Shown here: positions 44,411 to 56,505 of the stretch, piece after piece | Position numbering within the stretch: position 1 is the first letter of the stretch | How the letters are laid out: each line of letters opens with the position of its first letter | Assembly (NCBI GenBank): GCA_029448655.1 | Contig: JACCLO010000070.1 | Location: 1-62,936, forward strand | From: Wolfiporia cocos | Lineage: Eukaryota > Basidiomycota > Agaricomycetes > Polyporales > Phaeolaceae | Length of the DNA: 62,936 nucleotides | Direction of reading: 5' to 3' | The notes under the pieces: generated by a model | Databases searched by the model: none | What the model was told of the DNA's origin: nothing | The model's input: only the letters and a program-made list of their open reading frames with translations | Translations under genes and position numbers: made by a program

Positions 44411-44759
44411 TGCATGGTGATGTATCTTCCTTCCAAAGTACTGAGCTTTCTTTCCAGTACTCATCAGCAGTCGCTGAAGTGGAAGTGGAGCATTTCTCAC
44501 TAGTATTTGCACATGAGGGCAAGCATGATCATGCTATGACTACATATTTGATGTGTGCAAGGATGTTCACAGGGTGTGATCACGGTGATAGATATGTATG
44601 TTGAGACAAAGGACAACCTCATGCAGATTCCTATTTGCAAGTATGTACACCCTATACAGTCCTAAACCATCATGAAAGCATTCTGTACTCAAGCCTCAGT
44701 AAACTGCAAGCTGCTTCAATGAGAATGTAAAATGACATACATACTACTTTGAGGCTTCA

Positions 44760-45395
44760 TCTTCCCAATCTTCCAACTTGGAGGATGGTTTGCCATCACC
44801 TAGAGGCAAAAATTGAGGAAGTCTCTCCTCCACTTTTTGGCGCTTGGGACCCTGGCCTGCTTCTTCCAATTCTGAAGTAGGCCGCTTCTAGATGCAGAAA
44901 TTTAAATTCAAGCCATTTTGTGCTAATCATTCACAAGACTTACTATTCCTCTGCAATCTGCATTCTGGTCTGTAGTGTCAGTCTTGGGCCCTTCCTTCAG
45001 CTCAATCTCCAACTTGGGTAGCTGGAATGCCTCAGCATCCAGCCCAAGGTTGAATAACTTCAAGGCAAAATCAAGTTTTTGACGACCTAATAAAATCCTA
45101 GGGTCTCTGTGGAAGTTGGTTGCTAGTTCGTCGTCCTCCAATCGAAAATCTCTGATTATCTCCTCAGTATACAACTTTGCATTCATTAGTAGAGTAGCAA
45201 AAATAAAAAGAATGTAATGTACCAATGCATGCCTGCCCTTGGCATGCCATTTGTATAGTTCACCAATCTGTGTCGGGAAAGCAGTGGATATGTGATTATG
45301 AAACATGTCTGTGTGTTCCTTCAAAAGATTCAATCCGTAAATTTGGACCTCTGTTGGCTCCATTATTATCAGATCGTTGCAGAGTGGATTGGGTG
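44760..45395 (-). CDS. Unrecognised protein, possibly transposon-related
   Basis: The minus-strand frame from about 45390 to 44923 reads GLNLLKEHTDMFHNHISTAF, IGELYKWHAKGRHALVHYI, RILLGRQKLDFALKLFNLGL and FQLPKLEIELKEGP, clearly protein-like. Downstream, 44880-44760 continues KRQKVEERLPQFLPLGDGKP and EDWEDEAS after an apparent intron. The 5' part of the long open frame (45576-45396) overlaps the GC-rich Lunapark-like region in the antisense and is not part of it. No catalytic motif is seen. Confidence 0.4.
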
Positions 45396-45550
45396 TAAGG
45401 TGACAGCGTGGCATTCCCACAGCACGGATGCAGCGTGATACGCAGCACGTGCCACATCGCTGGGTGCTCATTCGCCGGCCATGTGCAATATAATGCCCGC
45501 GCTGGACCCAGTGATCGGCGCTTATTCGCTCTCCACTCAAACACTTCCCA

Positions 45551-46108
45551 TTGCTCGATAACGGTCTATCCGGCATTCGTGACTTGCAGCGCCCAACTTA
45601 TCATTATCTTCGTGGTCATGAGCCGGCGATACACTTGGTATGTACAATTCTGTGCCCTTTACGACGGTCAGCGACCAATTGGCTGTGGGGTCGACGTCAG
45701 CACCTCCCACCTGACCTTGCCCTTGACCGTCACCCGCCACGTGCAGAATATGTCTGCCCGAAGTGCGGACATTTCAACCCGTCTGCGCACTCGCTGCGCC
45801 AAGCCCGTTCCAGGTCGGTGTCGCCGACGCCAGACTCTCGCGTCCTCTCACGGTGCCGATACAGCTCCCTCCAGCCTCAGCTGCCCAGCGGTGCGGCCAG
45901 TGCGGCTCCAGGCCCCGCGTTCGACGGTGTCTACGCCGAGTCAAACGAAAGCCATGAACAACAGCTCGAAAACACAATGCAACACGGCCGTGCTCGCGAT
46001 GCGACACATCCACCAGACGACGCCCTACGAATCGACCTCCATCACAGTCGGACCTTCCTCGGACACCGTCTTATCTTCTTCCTGGTCCTGAGTCGCACGA
46101 ACAGGTGA
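45551..46108 (+). pseudogene. Lunapark-like C-terminal fragment
   Basis: The frame contains YVCPKCGHFNPSAHSLRQA and RSVSPTPDSRV. CPKCGHFNP is the second half of the Lunapark zinc ribbon, and the Ser/Pro/Arg tail fits fungal homologues. The first Cys pair seems present but frame-shifted around 45650 (LVC / FCALYDG). Lunapark stabilises three-way junctions of the ER. The N-terminal membrane part is missing, so this is a fragment. Confidence 0.45.
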
Positions 46109-46109
46109 T

Positions 46110-48540
46110 TCGGCGTGACCGCGCTGTGGTGGCACCTGTCACTAGTACTAGTGCGTCACAAGATCTGAGCGGATCGGACGGGCGGTGGCGGCGATCGCTC
46201 CATCGTGGTCCAACACTGACCCATATGATTTAAGTGCTAGATGCAGTCCCCCCGTCGCCTCCACAATCACTCTCGAATTAGAGGTGTTTTGCTAACAATA
46301 AAATTGACTGTGGCACGGATTTTTTGAGCTCCACTACTAAGTTTTTAAAATGGAGTGGGTAGAGCGTAGTCCTTGATCTTTGTGACGCATACCAGTAACT
46401 GTATCCAAGTACTGTTAACCCGCATCGGATGTACGAAAACACTGTAGGGTATCAATGATGCCATACCTCGTTCTCATAATTCTTGCACAACCTCGGAAAA
46501 GGGCGAGTCATAATTATCGTTAGTAAAAAAACCTCTATTACAACACTTCGATCGTGTAGCATGCCGTGCAAATAGCATGAACACGGATTAGCAAGCCACA
46601 TTGAAGCGTGGGCGCCACCCACGCTGAGTATCTATCTACTCATCTCTGTTCTTATATTGCTTGATAATGAAGTAGCGCCGGTTCCGACATGGCCCGCTAC
46701 TTTGCACTAAACGTACTGAATGCCGGACTACAGGCCCTGAAGTCAGTCATCACCTAAGTGCTCAGTTCACACATCAGCGAAAACTGCAGTTTCATCGAAG
46801 AACGAAGCGATACACGAGCGTGTTTGTGAGGCGAAGGTAAGAACAATGGGACATATTATGCCATCTGTGCTACAGGTACACATAGCTACAACTCCTGGGA
46901 GTGCACTGGTGAGTAGCAAAGTACGCAAGAAGAGCAGAACATGTTTCGTGACAAACAACGCCATCGGCGCATGTGTAGCGTACGTTGCGAAAGTAGATAT
47001 TTATGTCTCCAGAACCCGCAAAGTCTTCCGCAGCAAGAGTGCTCTGACAAATCAAGGAGGTAGCTATTGTGCAACGGTACCGTGTCGCAAACGTTGGGAG
47101 GCGAGTGAACCAGCAAGCCTACGAACGGACAGTCACACTGGGCATGACATTAAGCAGGTGAGGGAACAGTTTAGAGCAGGACTTCTGAATCGATTAGCCT
47201 TTCTCGCGGACGATCGTCTGACTACTTGCGGTGTATTAACTTACTACTGACATGGCGAGAATATGCAATCTAATTGTGTGTTTCGGAATCGGGAAGGCGA
47301 GGCTCTGAAGAGCTATCCTTGCACTATAAATTCAAGGTGAACGCCCCAAATAATTGTCAGAGGCATTGGGCGCCCATTGCTACCAGCTCTGACCCATTTT
47401 ATCTGTATTTAGCAACTATCGACTTGACATGATACGAAATATGCGCCCTCGCATGTTAGGATTCTTAGGAAATTGTGTTGTACAGGAACAGTGAGATTTG
47501 GTCAATGTAGTGCAGATGAAGTAATTCACGTGGAGCCGAGAGCCTCCTGGAAGGATTGCAAGCGATGTGTTGTTGCCATATCGTTATCATACAGCCGGAA
47601 CCACTTTTGTTTACCATCGGGTTAGTCTGAGCCTTTCACCGCCCGGCAGTGTCGGTATGAGCAATGCCGGACATGCTCAGCCTGGAATGGCCTGGCGGGC
47701 ACGGTGGTTGGAATGTGCCAGCTCAAATGCGCAGTTGGTCCGAAATGAAAGGCTCTTCTATCATTTCCGACGTCCATGCAGCTCCGCTCTTTTTGCCACT
47801 TGGCCACACTCGTAGGAGAAACGTCTAGATCAATCTTCAATCTCTCACTTCCAGCAGTGAGTCCTTCCGGGCGTCGAAGCCGCTGGCGGACTTTGACGAG
47901 TCACATAGCGATAGACAGGCTATGCGGGAAGATCAGTTGCCCATGCTTTACGCGTTAGTTTATTTTGCTGCATGATACCAACTCCCCAAAATCTGACGAT
48001 CGCAATCGTTGGCGGAATTCTGCGTCGGCTGTCGTGGCCGCGGGCCCCAAGGTGATGATGCTGACAGCTCTAGAATATCAGCAAGAATGTTCCGCGCCCG
48101 TCGAAGATGTACTGGGCTGCTGATTATGTCGTGCCCCTGCGTCTCAGGAAGGCTGGAGGTGCGAGGCTGTGCGGGACTCCAATCGACTAGCCTCCGATCG
48201 CTGGAGAGAACCTTCGCGGCTTTCTGCGACGATAACGAAAGGAACGCTCCGAGATCACCGCGGTCTCACATTTGGTCGGCTAACAGATGCCGAGCTCGGC
48301 CGGCCACTCTTCAGGCCTCAGGATCTAGTACGCCACACTCGATACTGACACCAGTAGACGATTACCTACCTGCTCGGATTCATGAGGACAACTGACCCGC
48401 AGCGCACCGGCAAGCCATTCAAATATTCACCGATGGACCTTCCCGCGTCACGGGGATGGCTCGAGAACTTCGTTTAAATAGGCCTCATTCTCAGCACCCA
48501 CATACTCCATCAGAATCATTATAATCCACTCTGTTCAGCT
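46110..48540. other. Region without recognisable gene
   Basis: Several ORFs of 60-134 codons (for example 46846-47250 and 48009-48395, plus strand) have no family likeness and odd composition. 48430-48548 is the likely promoter of the adenylate-forming gene; no clear TATA box. Confidence 0.35.
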
Positions 48541-48550
48541 TCTGGCAGAT

Positions 48551-50331
48551 ATGTCTGCATCTGCATCGCCTGTACTCCCGCCCCTCAACGGTTCGCTATC
48601 TCTCATCCCTGGGCTCGTCGACTTCCATGCCGAATACAATTCCACCTCTCCGTTCTTTCTCTTCCTGTTTCCAGACTTGTCTTCTGATACGCTCGGAAGT
48701 ATATCGTTCCTCGAGTTCGCTCAGGCAATTCACCGCGTTGCCCACTCCTTCAGGCCCGGACGGAAGGGCGAAGAGGGCGCCGTTGTCGCTATCATCGCGA
48801 ACTGCGATACTCTGCTCTACCATGCGCTCGTCGCGGGTCTGATCCGTGCGGGGCTCGTCCCCTTCCCTATGTCCTCCCGCAACTCCGTGCCCGCAATAGC
48901 AAGCCTGATGGAGCACACGAGCTGCCATCGCATCGTCTCACAGCCCACCTTCGCCCCATTCACTGACGCGGTCCGGGAGAGCCTGCCGAGCGGATTCGCC
49001 ATGCACGTCGACGACCTGCCCGCGCTCACGGACGTCTTCCCGACGCTCGCGCCCTCCTTCGACCCGCCGCGTGCCGTCTCGGGCCCTTACCCGCCGCCCG
49101 CGTGCGCGGCGTCGCCATCGGATGTTGTGCTCTACCTGCACTCCTCAGGCTCCACCGGCTTCCCGAAGCCGATCCCGCACACGCACACGACGATCCTACA
49201 CTGGTGCAGGATGCCCATCTTCGTGGAGTCGCGCAGGAAGGCGATACGGTGGGGGTGCATGGCGCTACCGCCGTTCCACGTAATGGGACTCTGCTCGCAG
49301 CTGTACGCGCCGCTCTTGTCCGGCCAGCCGACGTCGCTGTTCCCCCCGCGCGCGATCGTGTCAGCGCCCCCGGTCGTGCCGACCCCGCAGAACACAATTG
49401 AGACGGCGCGCAAGACAGGCTGCACGGCTATCGAGAGCGTCCCTGCTTTCGTCGAGGTAGGCTCTGGTTGTGTAGTGTGCCTGTGATTGCTAAAAGTACT
49501 GTTTTCGCCAGGCGTGGTCGCAGAACGAGGATGACGCGAAGTACCTTGCGTCTCTTCAGGCTCTTGTCAGTACCTGCATCACATTGCGCTGGTCGAGGGA
49601 GCAACTCGCTTATCACTCACGTCTTAGATATTCGCCGGCGGCCCGCTCTCCAGGGCGAATGGTGAGAAGCTCGTGGATAAAGGCGTGCGCCTGTTGGCGT
49701 GCTACGGTGCAACCGAATTCGGCCTGGTGACATGCGTGTTCGATGACGGCGTCGAAGAGCCGAGCCCTATTGGCAAGAAGCGCGCCGACTGGGAATGGAT
49801 GCAGCTTCCCAGAGAGTGTATGTCGCTGGGTTCCTCAGGGAGACGGGACATTCGAGCTGCAGATGTTGGTGCGTGCCAAAATGTAACGATGTAGCCGCCC
49901 GAAGTATACTGAGGTATGGCGTGCATGTGCGTGCAGACGTGCGAGACACACCAGCCTTGCATCGAGAATATGCCAAATGGGGAGCGTGGCTTTGCCACAT
50001 CCGACCTTTGGGAACCACATCCGGCCAAGCCTGGTCTCTGGCGAATGTACGTCGCAGTCAATATGATTGGCAAATAAAGTCTGATGTCGCATATGAAGTG
50101 TCGGGCGTGCTGACGATGTCATCGTACTCGGATCAGGTGCGTCGCCCCTGTCATCGCCCGAGGGCGGCTGCTAACTTCGATTCAGGTGAGAAGACGGTAC
50201 CAATCCTTCAGGAGAAATCACATTGGCGTGCACTCATGGGGCGGATAGTAGTCATACCTTCGCTGCACATGCAAGCACGGAGCCTGCAAGATCATGGCGT
50301 CCGATCGCTAGAATTCACATTTTCTGAGTAA
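48551..50331 (+). pseudogene. Adenylate-forming reductase (NRPS-like), truncated
   Basis: The start MSASASPVLPPLNGSL at 48551 opens a clean 302-codon exon with an AMP-binding domain: LHSSGSTGFPKP is the phosphate-binding A3 loop. Intron 1 is 49457-49511, exon 2 49512-49565, intron 2 49566-49627. Exon 3 reads IFAGGPLSRANGEKLVDKG, LLACYGATEFGL (A5) and DWEWMQ. One extra C near 49808 shifts the frame; the continuation is WVPQGDGTFELQM, then SDLWEPHPAKPGLWR and GEKTVPI (50190). No carrier or reductase domain follows, unlike the full family (A-T-R, about 1000 residues), so the gene is truncated. The full enzymes activate and reduce carboxylic acids. Confidence 0.75.
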
Positions 50332-50334
50332 GCG

Positions 50335-51275
50335 GCCCGTCTTGGGAGTCCGCACGCGAACTGATGGTTGTACCTGACATGCTAACGCCGGCTTTGCTTG
50401 CGAGCTGCAGCACATGGATGAGAGCTGTGGAGAAGCGATCTCAAACTAGGTGACATCGTGATGGATGATTGTCTCACTGTCAATGGCTGGCTTGTTCTCT
50501 AATCCGGCTTCAACGAGGCGGAATCCGGCCAACTTCACTGTACGGATAGCCGAACCGGTGATTGGGGATGGTACGGTGAGACACTCTCGGCATGATGAAC
50601 TAGACTCACATGCAGCATTCACATTTCAAGTATCCTCATCATCCATATCGCGAGACAAGGCAGATGGATTCCACAGATTGACCCCTGCGGATCATATGTG
50701 GTAGTTGGAAGAAACCCAGAAATAGTGTGCCCACCTTCACGATCTAGGATATCCACTTGATGGATCCAATCCTTGTTCGACCGCAGGCGCTGCTGGGAGA
50801 AAGACTCGGAGAGATATGCCAGCTGGTATAGTTCGGCGCATATAGAGACCCGACTGCTACGACTACTATCCCCGAGTTTCTGCTTGACGCTGATCAAAGC
50901 GTCTACACGAATGGAGGATGTTGCTGTAAATAAGATCCGTGCAATTGAGCGCATATAACGTACCCTCGATGGAACTGAAAGTATTTGATATGTCTGAAGA
51001 CAGTTTGCGCTTGTTCGCCGATATTTCCAGTGAGTTATCCACATACAAGAAGAAGCCCAATGTCTACGATGCCAGCCACAGCGAGCTCCACGCGAGACTT
51101 TGACGCGCTCAGTCACGAAGTCGTGACGTCGAGCTTATGTGACGCGGGGTGATGTTAGCGCGCGCACGCCGTGTGTCAGGCAGGGGAATTATTAATTCTA
51201 TTTGAGTTACTAAGTGGTGCACACGTTTATCTGTCCGCATCAAGTCCGCAAACGCATCGCGTTCCATAATTTATC
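50335..51275. other. Region without recognisable gene
   Basis: The expected carrier and reductase domains are not visible in any frame. A 165-codon minus-strand ORF (51116-50619) has no family likeness. Confidence 0.35.
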
Positions 51276-51278
51276 ACT

Positions 51279-51828
51279 ATGCCCAACGCCGCCGACACTT
51301 CACTTGTGGCTCCCGATGATGCTGTAGCAAGATGTACAACTGTAGGGAAATCTATATCCATCCATTCCAATCTCGATAATGATGACATTCACACGCCAAC
51401 CTCCACAGGAAGCTCGGAGAGACGGCCTCTTCGCTGGCCTTTCCGCTGCATTGGCAGGTGGTTAGTAACTTCGCGTATACGCATGGTCCATTGCTGTACT
51501 ATTCACCCTAGCCATTCTGGGCAACAAACTATTCCGATTCAACAGGAACACCACAGTTGTGTGTGGCGTCGGTGAGCGTGCTGCAACGAGGCAGCGGTGG
51601 CTCGGATGCCGCTGGTGTCTGCGCACAGTGACGGGGGTGCTTTCTGGTTATTATTTCTACCAGGGATTTCTCGCATCTAATCTTGCTTGCCCACGTGCGG
51701 AGCAGGCCAAGATGCAACGGTCGGAGTCTGTGTTCGGCGAGGATCTGTCCACAAGCACCAAGTCAATGAATGTAATGTATTGTCATCGCAACAATTCCAC
51801 AGCGGAGTATAATGCACCGTCTTCTTGA
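51279..51828 (+). CDS. Small membrane protein with two introns
   Basis: Start MPNAADTSLVAPDDAV. After a one-base frame change near 51390, EARRDGLFAGLSAALAG leads into intron 1 (51458-51511); exon 2 reads AILGNKLFRFNRNTTVVCGV; intron 2 is 51572-51628; exon 3 reads TGVLSGYYFYQGFLASNLA and RAEQAKMQRSES. Two short hydrophobic Gly/Ala-rich segments suggest a small double-membrane-span protein, with a helical tail. I recall similar small uncharacterised fungal proteins but no function. The frame change may be a real mutation or an error. Confidence 0.55.
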
Positions 51829-52673
51829 AGCCCTTTCGCGCATCGAAGCCAGCGTTCGGCGCATGGATCACGCTGCCAGGTGCTTTGAAAGCGCGCACTG
51901 CTGCGCTCGCCTCGCCCCATCTCTCATGGCTGCTCATTGATTGTGAGCATGGCATGACATCTCTTCAGCCAGGCGCTGCCGAATCCATCCAAACAATATC
52001 GGGGCTCGGAAGCTCGGCGCCCAGCACTATTGTCAGAATACCTGCAACAGGGGCGTGTGCAGACGGTAGTGTCGGTGGCAAATCAAGTATGGGCTTGATG
52101 CCGGCGCCCGGGGAGTGCTGGTTCCAATGGTATGTAGAACACGCTGGGCTAGTCGGTCGTGGTACATATACGTCAATCTGATAGGTATCAACCGCCGCTC
52201 AAGCCAAGTCGATCGTTGCTGCGGCGCGCTTCCCCCCAAGGGGTCCAGGTATCCGTGGATTCGGCAGTCCATTTACACAGAGCACATGGGGACTGATGGC
52301 GTCAGAATACCTCGCATCTGCGAACGACTTGAGGCCGTACAGAGCATCGACGAGATCTTGAGTGTAGACGGTCTCGGTCAGTGACCGCACCATCAAAAGC
52401 TCAACTACGCACATTACTCACCGTAGTCACTATCGGCCGTCGGAATATAGATGGCGTTCTCATCACCTCTCACTCACTCACAACTATCCAGCGCCATCGC
52501 CAAATCTCCACCCTGATGTGGAAGTCATCATCAGCTCCGCATCTGATCGCTCACTTATATGCGTAATCAGCGCCATGTACTGCACTCCGGGCACTCAATC
52601 GAACAAGCGTGCGCGGCAGAACGTCACATCAGACAGTGGGGCATTATTGAAGGCTCTTGCAGAGGATCTCTAG
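51829..52673 (+). pseudogene. HpcH/HpaI aldolase family gene, disrupted
   Basis: KPFRASKPAFGAWITLPGAL and ASPHLSWLLIDCEHGM match the N-terminal strands of the HpcH/HpaI (2-keto-3-deoxy acid) aldolase family; SAPSTIVRIPATG follows. After an intron (52130-52203, 74 nt) the text continues RGFGSPFTQSTWGLMASEYL in another frame, then IDEILSVDGLG, DGVLI, PSPNLHPDVEVIISS and YCTPGTQSNKRA, ending with LLKALAEDL and TAG at about 52671. The class II family uses a divalent metal to cleave or join pyruvate-type units. At least four frame changes remain after introns are allowed for. Confidence 0.72.
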
Positions 52674-52949
52674 CAGCAGCTGGGGAGATCATAGGCCAGA
52701 AGGACTTCGGGTATAACTAACAGTGTACGACGTACGTGAAGTAGTCAATCCCTGATACAGGGACCACCTTCGCTTCGTCTGAAGCCCCTCTGCATTGACA
52801 GGGCTGATTTGAAGATCTTGCAAAGACACTGATGGAACAGTGCAGGGTCCAGGCATCGAACCCATAGGTCTTAGCAAGGTATAGCCAAGTGAGATATGCG
52901 AAGGTGTCATCGAAAACTTATTGCGCCGTACAATACAATGACGCTGCGA

Positions 52950-53139
52950 CTAAGGGCGTATGTTACGGCGATCCCACCTTTTACCGATTCCGGCACGTTC
53001 TATACAATTTGCCAACGCAGGCACAGTCAACCATATGATTGCAGAGTGAATAGAATATGGTTTACTTTGTTTTTTTGCCCGACTACATCTCAAGCAAAGA
53101 AGACTGCAGTTTGAGCATGCATGCGGGGAGACATCAGGG
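52950..53139 (-). pseudogene. Cys-rich gene, 3' part (after the solo LTR)
   Basis: On the minus strand it reads DVSPHACSNCSLLCLRCSRA, continuing exactly in frame from CAQCAATRRDCRGP at 53704-53770 once the solo LTR and one TSD copy are removed. Spacing is C-x2-C-x6-C ... C-x2-C-x4-C-x2-C, a possible multi-Cys zinc module. The end is not clear. Confidence 0.55.
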
Positions 53140-53698
53140 TGACACAAACTCACAGGTTTGTGGGACCCTGGCTACAGGGGAGTCCCTAGACGTCCTACAG
53201 GGCGGTGTGCTAACCACAAGGCAGCCAGTCGGCTGTATCCCCAAGGGGGAACTCCTAAGGCGACCAAGAGGGAAGACACACAGACAAGCAAGTCGTGGAG
53301 GGCCCCCGGGGCAGAGACGCACACAAGCGCAGAATGAGAAAGGAGCCTAAGGCTCAGTTGTCGAGAATCCTAAAGATGGGGAAGTAAGTCCCCATCTTGT
53401 CGTACTTATACATGGGGAGCTGACCAGTAATGGTCGCCCTAAAGTCGCGGCCTGTGCGCAGTAACTAAGAGGGCACATGATAATGTAACTACTGTAACGA
53501 CATGTGACGTGTGACCCTAACGTGAGTACCTAAGGCGCGCGCTACCCTACAGCGCTAACCTACAGTCATATGATCTAGACGGAGTCCTGGATAGACGCGG
53601 AGGTGGCTGAGGATCATGGAAGCAGCGCGCGCACCTAGCGGCGCCTATAATACCTACAGCGAGGGATGTTACGTATCCTCTAAGGAAAGTTTGTGACA
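53140..53698 (-). mobile_element. Solo LTR, 559 bp, TSD CAGGG
   Basis: TGACACAAACTCAC ... GTTTGTGACA, flanked by CAGGG at 53135-53139 and 53699-53703. On the minus strand it has the end motif GGTCCCACAAACC..GAG..TGTGTCA. A promoter hairpin AAGATGGGG/CCCCATCTT is at 53373-53398 beside TATAAGTACG. It splits the Cys-rich gene. Confidence 0.92.
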
Positions 53699-53703
53699 CA
53701 GGG

Positions 53704-54196
53704 CCCCTACAGTCACGCCGCGTTGCAGCGCATTGGGCGCATGGGGGGTCATAAACCACCTCTTCGAGTTTCTTTCGCGGTGCCGAGCGACTAGTCCTGC
53801 GCTCAGCGGTGGTTATACCCTGACTGGTGGTGGCTTCGATCGGTGGGGGCTGTGCAGGGGTATCCGGCACTGTGCCGTTTGATGATTTCATCCGAGCAAA
53901 CGCATCATCCCAAACAGACACGTAGTCGTGATAGAGGTCCAGTGTGCCGAAAGGAGATAGAAGGGGCGCTTTAAAGTGAAGCGAGTCGTAGAGATTCTTT
54001 GACAGCCTGTTAGCGCAACACAGGTTTCCAGGTAGTGAGAGCGCACCTTGCAATGATCGAGTCGTTGCACCCAATCACAAAGCTCCTCTTGGTCAGCGGC
54101 CGCGCATGGCGGGCACTGCAGCAGCTGTTTGACTTCGCGAATAAGCTTTAGAGACTCCAGGTGAACTGTGACTCCAGATATGTATCCCGGATCCAT
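53704..54196 (-). pseudogene. Cys-rich gene, 5' part
   Basis: Start MDPGYISGVTVHLESLKLI at 54196, helical, with CPPCAAADQEELCDWVQRL; after a frame change near 54050 it reads LDLYHDYVSVWDDAFARMK, a Pro/Ser/Arg linker, and VVYDPPCAQCAATRRDC. Similar layouts (helical N-terminus, then clustered CxxC) occur in many basidiomycete-specific proteins of unknown function. The gene is split by the LTR at 53140-53698. Confidence 0.5.
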
Positions 54197-54348
54197 TTCG
54201 GTGTGGCGACCTCTTCGTTATCGTTATCACTGATACGAGTGTTAGCTGAAGGGTAGTTAATCCTGCTACATGATGGCAGGGTCTTACACTTGAGTTTATA
54301 ATGTCCCGTCGTCACGAGAGAACGAGAGCGAGAGATCAGGGACTTCGA

Positions 54349-54411
54349 GTTTGCATGGCCTTTTCGAACTCCGCTGTGGCTGACTGCGGATGGGCGCTTA
54401 GCGTGCGCCCC
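54349..54411 (+). repeat. Short dispersed repeat, copy 1
   Basis: GTTTGCATG(G/A)CCTTTTC followed by CTGTGGCTG and GATGGGCGCTTAGC is shared with 56506-56580. The relation extends only about 75 bp. Nature unknown, perhaps part of a decayed element. Confidence 0.45.
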
Positions 54412-54583
54412 GTCCTCGAGCAGCCCTCCTCCCCCGCCCTGCCCCCTCTCTCCTCCCAGTCTCTATTGGATGGAATAGGTGCAAGCTTCACTAGCAGGTG
54501 CCACCACTAGGACCTGGATTGTTGAAGCAAGCGTCGGGATCGCGTGAAAGAGAGCGAACGAAGTGAGCGGTGCAAGAAACAAC

Positions 54584-55442
54584 TAGTGATGTGCCAGGCC
54601 CAGCTTTGGGCCATGAGCCGGGCCGGGCCAAGCTGGGCTTTACAGCATGGCTTGAGATGGCCCAGGGCCTGGCCTGAGATACAGGCCAGGCCGGGCCAAG
54701 CTGTTGAGCCCCGGCCTAGGGATCTTAATGGCTACAATATCTGGCAGGCACAATATAAGCCCATACAGGCCAGTTATATGCTCAACTCAATCATTGTGCA
54801 CCTATCTTGTTTATTTAAAACTACAGAAAAGTCAAGTCCTCAACATTGAAGCCTGCCGCTCACTTTCGGGTGCCTATATGATTCCCCATATGGCAGGCAC
54901 GCTACTGAATGCTGCACTGGTGAGTGATTATTTCACACTTAATCCTACTATAGATTGGAGGTGTCACGGAATATCTGGGGTTGGAATCCCAGGTGGCACA
55001 TATAATACCAGAAAGGCCAACCATGCCAAGTATTAAGCCAAATACTCAACGGTGCAATATAAGTGCCTAGCGTGGGAATATGAACTACACATATAGCGTG
55101 TCCTGCCTATAACAGCTGAGCTGTTATAGTGGCCCTTTTGGCTAAGGGGTGTTAGACGTATGTCTCCACAGACACTGGTCTGGGACTGCCAGTTAAATCT
55201 GTGACAGGAGGATTCAAGGTTCTATTTCATCTGGGAAAGGTTTGGCAAAGGTGAATCTCAAGCTCTGAAGCTAAAGTGATGATTATCTTAGCAGTAGTAG
55301 GCCATGGTCGAGCCGGGGCCTAGGCTGGGCCAAGCCGTGAGCCGTCAATGAGGGCCCAGCCTGAGGTTTTGAAAAGCTGTGGGCTGTCCAAGCCAGGCCA
55401 AAGCCAGGGCTTTTGAGCCAGGCTGGGCCTGGCACATCACTA
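54584..55442 (+). mobile_element. hAT-type MITE, copy C, with nested LTR
   Basis: TAGTGATGTGCCAGGCCCAGC ... CTGGGCCTGGCACATCACTA; flanked by GAAACAAC at 54576-54583 and 55443-55450, an exact 8-bp duplication. About 609 bp without the nested LTR (54962-55206 plus one GGAGG), close to copy B in length and sequence. The open frames inside are artefacts. Confidence 0.92.
54962..55206 (+). mobile_element. Solo LTR of the TRIM superfamily, 245 bp, TSD GGAGG
   Basis: TGTCACGGAATATC ... AATCTGTGACA, flanked by GGAGG at 54957-54961 and 55207-55211, inside MITE copy C. It shares GCGTGGGAATATGAACT, ATATAGC and GCCCTTTTGG with the TRIM LTR. Hairpin CTATAACAGC-TGA-GCTGTTATAG (55107-55129), ten perfect pairs. 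Confidence 0.88.
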
Positions 55443-55450
55443 GAAACAAC

Positions 55451-55786
55451 AATGTTGGACAGTGGTTTGTCTCATCCTTGGGGCGGGGAGGCAAACATGC
55501 AAAGCATGTACAGCCTAAATTCTACAATAATAAGGGGTACCCTTATCTCTAAGGCACATCTTTCTGACTTGTTCAAGTATGCTAGTGTCACTGCATGGTA
55601 TACCCAGCCGGCAATCGGATACGCACTTGCCTGGATGTTCCAACACTGGATTGCCACAGTGAATTTATCATGCCCAGGTGCTTGCCTGCATCATATTGCA
55701 CCTGCATATAGCTCAGCTAAAACAATCCTCATGAAGTGATGCTATCATTTGTATGATTGTATTGTACATTGTACTGAAATGCTGTG
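55451..55786. other. Region without recognisable gene
   Basis: An ORF crossing from the MITE (55413-55739) has no family likeness. Confidence 0.35.
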
Positions 55787-56254
55787 TGACACAAACTTGA
55801 CTGGCATACCTCTATCCCTGTCCTACCCCTATAAGTACTAAGACCCAGGGTACAACGCCGAGTTGTTGAGACAAGGCGAGGCGGAGTCAGGCAGCATGCT
55901 GTAGTGATCAAGAGAGGAGGGCTATCACCCATACATCGAGAAGAACAAGTCTGAGGTGTAACCCTCAGATGACGTAGTATATATACATGTAGAGATGGCG
56001 TAACTACTGAGTCGCGGCCCACCCTAAAGGGGGCCATGCACGACGTCGCGATCGTCATGCCATAAGGTGTCATCTACAACTACATCATGTGAGCGGCCCG
56101 GCGGGGAGGACGGTCCGCAATCCCTAATCAACGACTCCTTATCTAATCTCCATGTCACGTGACTTCCTGTGCATCAGTCAATGCGTTCGACCCACGCAGA
56201 GGGCAAATCCTGAGTAAATGCCCAGCCAGGTGCCTAGCCTCAAAATTTGTGACA
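55787..56254 (-). mobile_element. Solo LTR, 468 bp, TSD CTGTG
   Basis: TGACACAAACTTGAC ... AATTTGTGACA, flanked by CTGTG at 55782-55786 and 56255-56259. Promoter hairpin TCTGAGG/CCTCAGA (55950-55969) next to TATATATAC. Confidence 0.9.
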
Positions 56255-56505
56255 CTGTGAGACTGAGTGCACTGCCTTGTGTCCGACCTCACCTCTGCCC
56301 CCACCTCCACCCAGCACTGGAAACAAGATTAAGTGTGCCTGGGCACTGCACAGGATAGTGTCTGAGACATCTCCTTGACCTTCTCTGCCGTCTCCGCCCC
56401 CACACCACAGCCATTCTTGGTCCCATTGGGCAGCAAGGGTAAGGGCCACACCCACAAGTGCACCTTGACATCCAATATGAGCCAGACTTGAGGTTAATGT
56501 CCCAG

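Noticed and set aside
46846..47250. 134-codon ORF as a gene
   Set aside because: No domain, no introns or neighbours that support it, and composition unlike the coding exons.
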